Positions 41,052 to 45,463 of a DNA stretch of 45,463 bases are shown here, in pieces. The notes beneath the pieces were generated by a model that searched no databases, was not told the DNA's origin, and saw only the letters and a program-made list of their open reading frames with translations. The position numbers and the translations under genes are program-made. How positions within the stretch are numbered: position 1 is the stretch's first letter; every line of letters begins with the position of its first letter. Source of the stretch: Herbiconiux sp. (lineage in GTDB: Bacteria > Actinomycetota > Actinomycetes > Actinomycetales > Microbacteriaceae); assembly GCF_023264895.1 (NCBI RefSeq), contig NZ_JAHFUY010000034.1, forward strand, positions 1-45,463, given 5' to 3'.

Positions 41052-42353
41052 ATGAACTCCGTCGCCCACACGCCGCCTCGCGCCACCGGCGTCGCGCTCG
41101 TGCTCCTCGCGATCATCGCCACCGCGGTCAACCTCCGCACCGCCGTCACGGGCTTCAGCCCTCTGCTCGAGCTCATCGGCGACGAGCTCGGCTTCGGGGC
41201 GGCGCTGTTCGGGGTCTTCGGCACGATCGTCACGGCGTCGTTCGCCGTCTTCGGCCTGCTCACCCCGATCGTCGCGCGCCGCGCGGGCCTCGAGACCACG
41301 ATCGCGGTCGCGACCCTGCTGACCACCCTCGGCATCCTGCTCCGCGCGTTCTCCCCGGACGCCGCGATGCTCGTGGTCTCGACGATCGTGGCGTTCGCGG
41401 GCATCGGCGCCTCGAACGTGCTCATCGTGCCCATCGTGAAGAAGTACTTCCCCGACCGGCTGAAGTCGGTCAGCTCGCTCTACCTCTCGCTGCTGCAGCT
41501 CGGCCAGTTCGTCGCGCCGCTCATCGCGGTGCCGGTGGCGGTGGCGGCGGGGTGGCGGTTCGCGCTCGGCATGTGGGCGGTGCTCACGGCGGTGGCGTGC
41601 GTGCTGTGGCTCGTCGTGGTGCTGCGAGCGCGGCGCACCGGCCTGACGAACGCGGCCGGCGCGCACGACGCGACCCCCGCATCCGGTGCGAAGCCGGCAG
41701 CCGACCGCAGCGCAGGCAACGGCAGCGGTCGCATCCCCGGTGCCTGGCGCACCCCGCTCCTCTGGAGCCTCGTGCTCATGTTCGGCATGACGGCGCTCAA
41801 CACCTACGCGGTCATCACCTGGCTGCCCACGATCTTCGTCGACGCGGGGGCCGATCCGGCTCTCGGCGGCTCGCTGCTGGCGCTCTTCTCCATCTTCGGG
41901 CTGGGGGCCGCCTTCGTGGTGCCGCCGCTCACCATCCGGCTCCGCAACCCGTTCCCCGTGGTCGCCGTCTGCGCCGCGCTCCTCGCGATCGGCTACACCG
42001 GTCTGCTCGTGGCCCCGCTCGAGGGCGCCGTGGCGTGGGTGGTGGCGCTCGGGCTCGGGGTGAGCACGTTCCCGATGAGCCTCACGCTCGTCAACGCGCG
42101 CACCCGCACGCCCGCCGGCTCGTCGATGCTCTCGGGCGCGATGCAGGGCATCGGGTATGCGGTGGCCTGCATCGGTCCGCTCTGCATCGGCCTGCTCTAC
42201 AGCGCCTCCGGCGGCTGGGAGACCTCCTACGCACTGCTCTACACGAGCATCGGCGTGCTCGTGGTGAGCGGTTTCGTGGCCTGCCGACCGCGCCCGCTCG
42301 AGGAGCTCGCCGAGGGGGTCACCCGCTCGGCCGCCGCTACTGCGGCTCGGTGA
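41052..42353 (+). CDS. MFS transporter, CynX/NimT type
   Basis: 433 residues with about 12 membrane helices. It starts VALVLLAIIATAVNLRTAVT with GFSPLLELIGDELG, the typical opening of the CynX/NimT (cyanate/2-nitroimidazole transporter) family. A hydrophilic central loop with Ala/Ser/Gly-rich sequence (about 200-230) separates the two halves. The substrate is unknown; the FadR-type regulator next door suggests an organic acid or drug-like compound. The ATG start has no obvious ribosome site. The 3' end overlaps the convergent DUF3097 gene by 17 bp. Confidence 0.93.
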   Translation: MNSVAHTPPRATGVALVLLAIIATAVNLRTAVTGFSPLLELIGDELGFGAALFGVFGTIVTASFAVFGLLTPIVARRAGLETTIAVATLLTTLGILLRAFSPDAAMLVVSTIVAFAGIGASNVLIVPIVKKYFPDRLKSVSSLYLSLLQLGQFVAPLIAVPVAVAAGWRFALGMWAVLTAVACVLWLVVVLRARRTGLTNAAGAHDATPASGAKPAADRSAGNGSGRIPGAWRTPLLWSLVLMFGMTALNTYAVITWLPTIFVDAGADPALGGSLLALFSIFGLGAAFVVPPLTIRLRNPFPVVAVCAALLAIGYTGLLVAPLEGAVAWVVALGLGVSTFPMSLTLVNARTRTPAGSSMLSGAMQGIGYAVACIGPLCIGLLYSASGGWETSYALLYTSIGVLVVSGFVACRPRPLEELAEGVTRSAAATAAR

Positions 42354-43182
42354 CGAAGTCGATGAGGTGCTCGACGCGGCCGAGCAGCACCGGCTCGAGG
42401 TCGGTGTAGGTGTTCACGCGCGAGAGGATGCGCTTCCAGGCCCGCGCGATGTCGGCCTGATCGGCGTGCGGCCAGCCGAACGCCTCGCAGATCCCGTGCT
42501 TCCACTCGATGCTCCGCGGCACCGTGGGCCAGGCGCGGATGCCGAGGGCCTTCGGCGTGACGCCCTGCCAGATGTCGACGAACGGATGCCCCACCACGAG
42601 CACGTGGGTCCCGAACGGCCCGCGCGCCACGGCCTCGGCGATGCGGCTCTCCTTGGAGCCCGTGACGAGGTGGTCGACGAGCACACCGATGCGGCGGTCG
42701 CGGCTGGGGGCGAAGTCGCGCACGATCGCGTCGAGGTCGTCGACGCCCTCGAGGTACTCCACCACGACGCCCTCGGCGCGGAGGTCGTCGCCCCAGACCT
42801 TCTCCACGAGCTCGGCGTCGTGCCGGCCCTCGACGTAGATGCGGCTGGGTCGGGCGACCCTGGCGCGCTCCTGGGGCGCGGCGATGCTGCCGGACGCGGT
42901 GCGCTTCGGGCCCGCCGGCGCGGCCTTCGGGTGCACGAGCTGCACCGGCCGGCCCTCGAGCAGGAAGCCGGGGCCGAGCGGGAAGACGCGGCGCTTGCCG
43001 TGCCTGTCCTCGAGCTCGACCGTGCGGCCCTCCACCCGGGTCACGCTGCCGCAGAAGTCGCTCGCGACCTCCTCCACGACGAGGTCGAACTCGGCCTCCA
43101 CCGTCGGCAGCTCCACGGGCTTGCCGCGCCGCTTGAAGTCGGCGAGCACGTCGCCGCCGTACCGGTCGTAGTCATCGCGCAC
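42337..43182 (-). CDS. DUF3097 family protein (Toprim-like)
   Basis: 281 residues, an actinobacterial family. RYGGDVLADFKRRGKPVELP at the start, an SH3/beta-rich N-terminal part (VEEVASDFCGSVTRVEGRTV) and a Toprim-like C-terminal part are visible: RIYVEGRHDAELVEKVWGDD, VVEYLEGVDDLDAIV, RRIGVLVDHLVTGSKES, THVLVVGHPFVDIWQGV. The acidic residues fit a metal-dependent Toprim fold as in nuclease or primase domains, but the activity is unknown. GTG 43182 is leaderless behind TAGGGT. It is divergent from the PfkB gene. Confidence 0.92.
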   Translation of the reverse strand: MRDDYDRYGGDVLADFKRRGKPVELPTVEAEFDLVVEEVASDFCGSVTRVEGRTVELEDRHGKRRVFPLGPGFLLEGRPVQLVHPKAAPAGPKRTASGSIAAPQERARVARPSRIYVEGRHDAELVEKVWGDDLRAEGVVVEYLEGVDDLDAIVRDFAPSRDRRIGVLVDHLVTGSKESRIAEAVARGPFGTHVLVVGHPFVDIWQGVTPKALGIRAWPTVPRSIEWKHGICEAFGWPHADQADIARAWKRILSRVNTYTDLEPVLLGRVEHLIDFVTEPQ

Positions 43183-43188
43183 CGCACC

Positions 43189-43194
43189 ACCCTA
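43189..43194 (-). promoter_or_regulatory. -10 box TAGGGT of leaderless DUF3097 promoter
   Basis: TAGGGT-GGTGCG-GTG (43182) on the minus strand. Confidence 0.6.
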
Positions 43195-43257
43195 CGTCGC
43201 CCTCCGCCTGACGCCGCGGAGGCGCCGCCGGAGTCCTCCGTTGCCGCCGGGGCTCAA

Positions 43258-43263
43258 TAGACT
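43258..43263 (+). promoter_or_regulatory. -10 box TAGACT of the PfkB kinase gene
   Basis: TAGACT lies 43 bases before ATG 43307, giving a short leader with a GGGAGG ribosome site (43296-43301). Confidence 0.5.
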
Positions 43264-43306
43264 GGGCGGGTTCGAGCTGGGCGAGGGCCCGGGCAGGGAG
43301 GCAGGC

Positions 43307-44254
43307 ATGGCCGCGAGGATCGTCGCGATCGGGGAGGCCCTCGTCGACGTGGTGCAGCCCGCCGCCGGGCGCGGGGATCCGGTCGAGCACCCCGGCGGAT
43401 CGCCGCTCAACATCGCCTACGGGCTCGCCCGCCTCGGCCGCGACGTCACCCTCGTCACCGCCCTCGGCGACGACGACCGCGGTCGTGCGGTGGCCGATCA
43501 CGTGCGCTCCTCCGGCGCGGCGATCGACCCGATCTCGTTCCGCGACGAACCCACCTCCTCCGCCACCGCGCACCTCCGAGCCGACGGATCCGCCGACTAC
43601 GTCTTCGACATCCGCTGGTCGCTCCCCGGCCCGTCAGGGCTCCGGATGCCGCCTTCCGAGCTCGTGCACGTGGGCTCGCTCGGTGCGTTCGTCGACCCGG
43701 GCGGGGCATCCGTGGTCGAGCACCTGGTCGCGCTCGCACGCCACGAACCCGCCCCGATCATCGCGTTCGACCCCAACATGCGGCCCTCGATCGTGACCGA
43801 CCACGCCGCAGCCCTCGCCCGCTTCGAGGCGATCGCGGGGCTCAGCACCGTGCTCAAGCTGAGCGACGAGGATGCCGAGTGGCTCTACCCCGAGGCCGGC
43901 GTCGACGGCGCGATCGAGCGCATCCTGGCCCTCGGCCCCGCGCTCGTGGCGGTCACCCGCGGCGGCGACGGCGCCGTGCTCGCCACGACCGCCGAGCGCG
44001 TGCCGGTGCCCGGCGTGGCGGTCGACGTGGTCGACACGATCGGTGCGGGCGACTCGTTCATGAGCGCGCTCCTCGACGGCATCGCGGGCCTTCTCGACGC
44101 GGGCACGGCTCCGGATGCGCTCCGCGACGCCTCGGCGCTCGACCGCGACACCCTCGAGCGCCTCGGCGCCTTCGCGGTGCGCTGCGCCGCCATCACGGTC
44201 TCCCGCGCGGGCGCCAACCCGCCCACCCTGGCCGAGGTCGGCGTCGAAGCGTAG
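43307..44254 (+). CDS. PfkB-family carbohydrate kinase
   Basis: 315 residues. IVAIGEALVDVVQP at the start, HPGGSPLNIAYGLARLG (substrate and dimer region) and the C-terminal signature DTIGAGDSFMSALLDG with catalytic D249 are the PfkB/ribokinase hallmarks. It phosphorylates a sugar, most likely a hexose such as fructose, or ribose; specificity cannot be read from sequence. It faces the transaldolase-like gene tail to tail, so joint action in sugar metabolism is only suggested by position. The start is set by GGGAGG. Confidence 0.92.
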   Translation: MAARIVAIGEALVDVVQPAAGRGDPVEHPGGSPLNIAYGLARLGRDVTLVTALGDDDRGRAVADHVRSSGAAIDPISFRDEPTSSATAHLRADGSADYVFDIRWSLPGPSGLRMPPSELVHVGSLGAFVDPGGASVVEHLVALARHEPAPIIAFDPNMRPSIVTDHAAALARFEAIAGLSTVLKLSDEDAEWLYPEAGVDGAIERILALGPALVAVTRGGDGAVLATTAERVPVPGVAVDVVDTIGAGDSFMSALLDGIAGLLDAGTAPDALRDASALDRDTLERLGAFAVRCAAITVSRAGANPPTLAEVGVEA

Positions 44255-44259
44255 CCGGG

Positions 44260-44297
44260 GGGCTCAGGAGGCGGGCTCAGAAAGTGGGCTCAGGCCG
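44260..44297. repeat. 13-bp tandem repeat x3 between pfkB and transaldolase genes
   Basis: GGGCTCAG starts at 44260, 44273 and 44286. The third copy supplies the TGA stop (44290-44292, minus strand) of the transaldolase-like gene. Confidence 0.8.
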
Positions 44298-44946
44298 CAG
44301 GAGGCGCGGAGGCCGCCGCCACCCGCTCGAACTCCGCCGCCGACTGCTCCGTGACCGGGTCGACCATCATCGCGAGCAGCACCGGCACGTCGGCCGTGAT
44401 GTGGCTGACCCCGTTGAGCGCGAGCGTGGCCGCCGCGTTCGGCGACCGCACGCTCGCCACGAGCACCCGGGTGCGGGTGGCCGACAGCACCTGCGTCATG
44501 TTCGCGACCTTCGACAGCCCGTCCTCGCCCGAGTCGACGAGCCGGCCGAAGTAGGGCGCGATGTAGTCGACACCGAGCGACGCCGCGAAGGTGGCCTGCG
44601 CGAGGCTGTACACGGCGGTCAGCAGCACCCGCACATCCTGCTGCAGCAGCTCGTGCGCCACCCGGAAGCCGTCCTGCGTGGCCGGCACCTTCACCACGAT
44701 CCGGTGCCCGAAGGCGGCGATCCGCTGCGCGTCGGCGAGCAGGGCGGCTCGGGTGCCGCCCGTGGCCTGCAGGAAGATCTCGTCGGCCCCCGCCGCGCTG
44801 AACTCGTCGTAGAGCCGCGGCAGGTCGGCGGCACCGAGCCCGTCGCGCGCGAGGATCGACGGGTTCGTGGTGACTCCGCGCACGAGGCCGTCCCTGAGGA
44901 GCGGAAGAACGGCCGAGAGGTCGGCGCTGTCGGCGTAGAGCTTCAT
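44290..44946 (-). CDS. Transaldolase, fructose-6-phosphate aldolase (FSA/TalC) type
   Basis: 218 residues, the short FSA/MipB/TalC class. MKLYADSADL, GVTTNPSILARDG, the Schiff-base lysine K86 in IVVKVPATQDG, YSLAQATFAASLGVDYIAPY and FGRLVDSGEDG are all present. It cleaves or transfers three-carbon units of sugar phosphates. It is coupled to the upstream thiamine-enzyme gene through a TGATG overlap (44948-44944), which makes a shared sugar pathway likely. Which pathway is unknown. Confidence 0.9.
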   Translation of the reverse strand: MKLYADSADLSAVLPLLRDGLVRGVTTNPSILARDGLGAADLPRLYDEFSAAGADEIFLQATGGTRAALLADAQRIAAFGHRIVVKVPATQDGFRVAHELLQQDVRVLLTAVYSLAQATFAASLGVDYIAPYFGRLVDSGEDGLSKVANMTQVLSATRTRVLVASVRSPNAAATLALNGVSHITADVPVLLAMMVDPVTEQSAAEFERVAAASAPPAA

Positions 44947-45463
44947 CAGATGCCGCGCGCCGACTCGTCGAGGGTGCCCTCGGCGCCGGGGCCCTCCTGC
45001 ACCTCGTGGCCCGCGAGCGGCAGGATGCGGGTGTGCACGGCGTCGATGATGTCGGCGGGGGTCACGAAGAAGTCCCACTCGAGCTCGGCGGGCGGCGCGA
45101 TCCAGTTGCGGGCGCCGAGCACGACGACGGGGGCGTCGAGGTCGTCGAAGGCCTCGGTCGAGACGGTCGCGGCGACCGTGTTGAGCCAGCTGCCGCGGAG
45201 GCTCGCATCCGAGACGCAGACGAGCCGACCGGTCTTCGCGACCGACTCCAGCAGCAGGTCGTACTCGAACGGCACGAGGGAGCGCGCGTCGATGACCTCG
45301 GTCTCGATCCCGTGCTGCGACGACAGCAGCTCCGCCGCCTCGAGCGCGCGGGAGAGCACGGCCCCCACCGAGAGGATCGTGAGGTCCGCACCCTTCCGCA
45401 CCACGTGGGGCACGCCGATCGGTGTGCGGTAGTACTCGGCCGGCACGCCCTCGGGGTGCACGG
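44946..45463 (-). CDS. E1-beta/transketolase C-terminal-like subunit (partial, cut by window end)
   Basis: The last 172 or so residues; the gene continues beyond base 45463, so any apparent start at the edge is internal. EGVPAEYYRTPIGVPHVVRK and DLTILSVGAVLSRALEAAEL match the end of the beta subunits of 2-oxoacid dehydrogenases, and TEVIDARSLVPFEYDLLLES with KTGRLVCVSDA and FFVTPADIIDAVHTRILPL are the C-terminal transketolase fold. Coupling to a transaldolase suggests it may serve a split transketolase-like or E1 enzyme in sugar breakdown rather than pyruvate dehydrogenase. Confidence 0.85.
   Translation of the reverse strand, partial: VHPEGVPAEYYRTPIGVPHVVRKGADLTILSVGAVLSRALEAAELLSSQHGIETEVIDARSLVPFEYDLLLESVAKTGRLVCVSDASLRGSWLNTVAATVSTEAFDDLDAPVVVLGARNWIAPPAELEWDFFVTPADIIDAVHTRILPLAGHEVQEGPGAEGTLDESARGI

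Overview
The window is high-GC actinobacterial chromosome. The C5/coproporphyrin-dependent heme pathway, leaderless TANNNT promoters, GTGA/ATGA gene overlaps, Holin-X and DUF3618 proteins, and the frequent GCATCCG-type words all point to a member of the Microbacteriaceae; a DUF3494 ice-binding protein hints at a cold or soil habitat. The genus is an inference. I see no tRNA, rRNA, CRISPR array, phage or complete insertion sequence, and genes are packed so tightly that no gap reaches 300 bases.

Region 1 (1-6.4 kb) is miscellaneous: the end of a SHOCT-domain gene, an M13 metallopeptidase, a class-A-like serine hydrolase, a divergent LysR regulator/class V aminotransferase pair, and a Nudix hydrolase. 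Three copies of a multi-arm palindromic element (E1-E3) sit between these genes.

Region 2 (6.4-20.8 kb) is a complete heme locus. It holds hemA (minus strand), hemE-cgoX, a membrane-protein trio (YtxH-like, Holin-X, DUF3618), chdC-cpfC-hemC-hemD, and hemB-hemL. Together these convert glutamyl-tRNA to heme b by the coproporphyrin route, with translational coupling at most junctions. A minus-strand AlkB-like dioxygenase with a probable LexA (SOS) box sits between hemD and hemB. HemE carries an unusual 4 x 24-bp in-frame repeat insertion.

Region 3 (20.9-29.8 kb) holds a PH-like small protein, an AcuI/YhdH reductase, a two-gene ABC exporter, an LssY-C membrane protein, a PEP-mutase/isocitrate-lyase family protein, TrhO (tRNA hydroxylase), a hotdog thioesterase and a phytoene-dehydrogenase-like FAD enzyme. 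Region 4 (29.8-36.7 kb) is amino-acid catabolism: PutA, a GntR and an Lrp regulator, dimethylargininase and ornithine aminotransferase, which would feed proline, ornithine and arginine derivatives into glutamate. The dimethylargininase start lies in the wrong frame relative to the best ribosome site.

Region 5 (36.8-45.5 kb) is more accessory: two FadR-type regulators (one divergent from a CynX/NimT-type MFS transporter), a DUF559 nuclease-fold protein bracketed by two inverted copies of a second palindromic element (F1/F2), the sortase-tagged ice-binding protein, DUF3097, a PfkB sugar kinase, and an FSA-type transaldolase coupled to a thiamine-enzyme beta-like subunit cut by the window edge.

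The least-explained features are the two palindromic repeat families (both of which supply stop codons to neighbouring genes), the F-bracketed DUF559 gene, the simple-repeat insertions inside housekeeping enzymes, and the very regular TANNNT-N6-start promoters. No obviously new multi-gene system is evident. The F1-DUF559-F2 unit is the best candidate.
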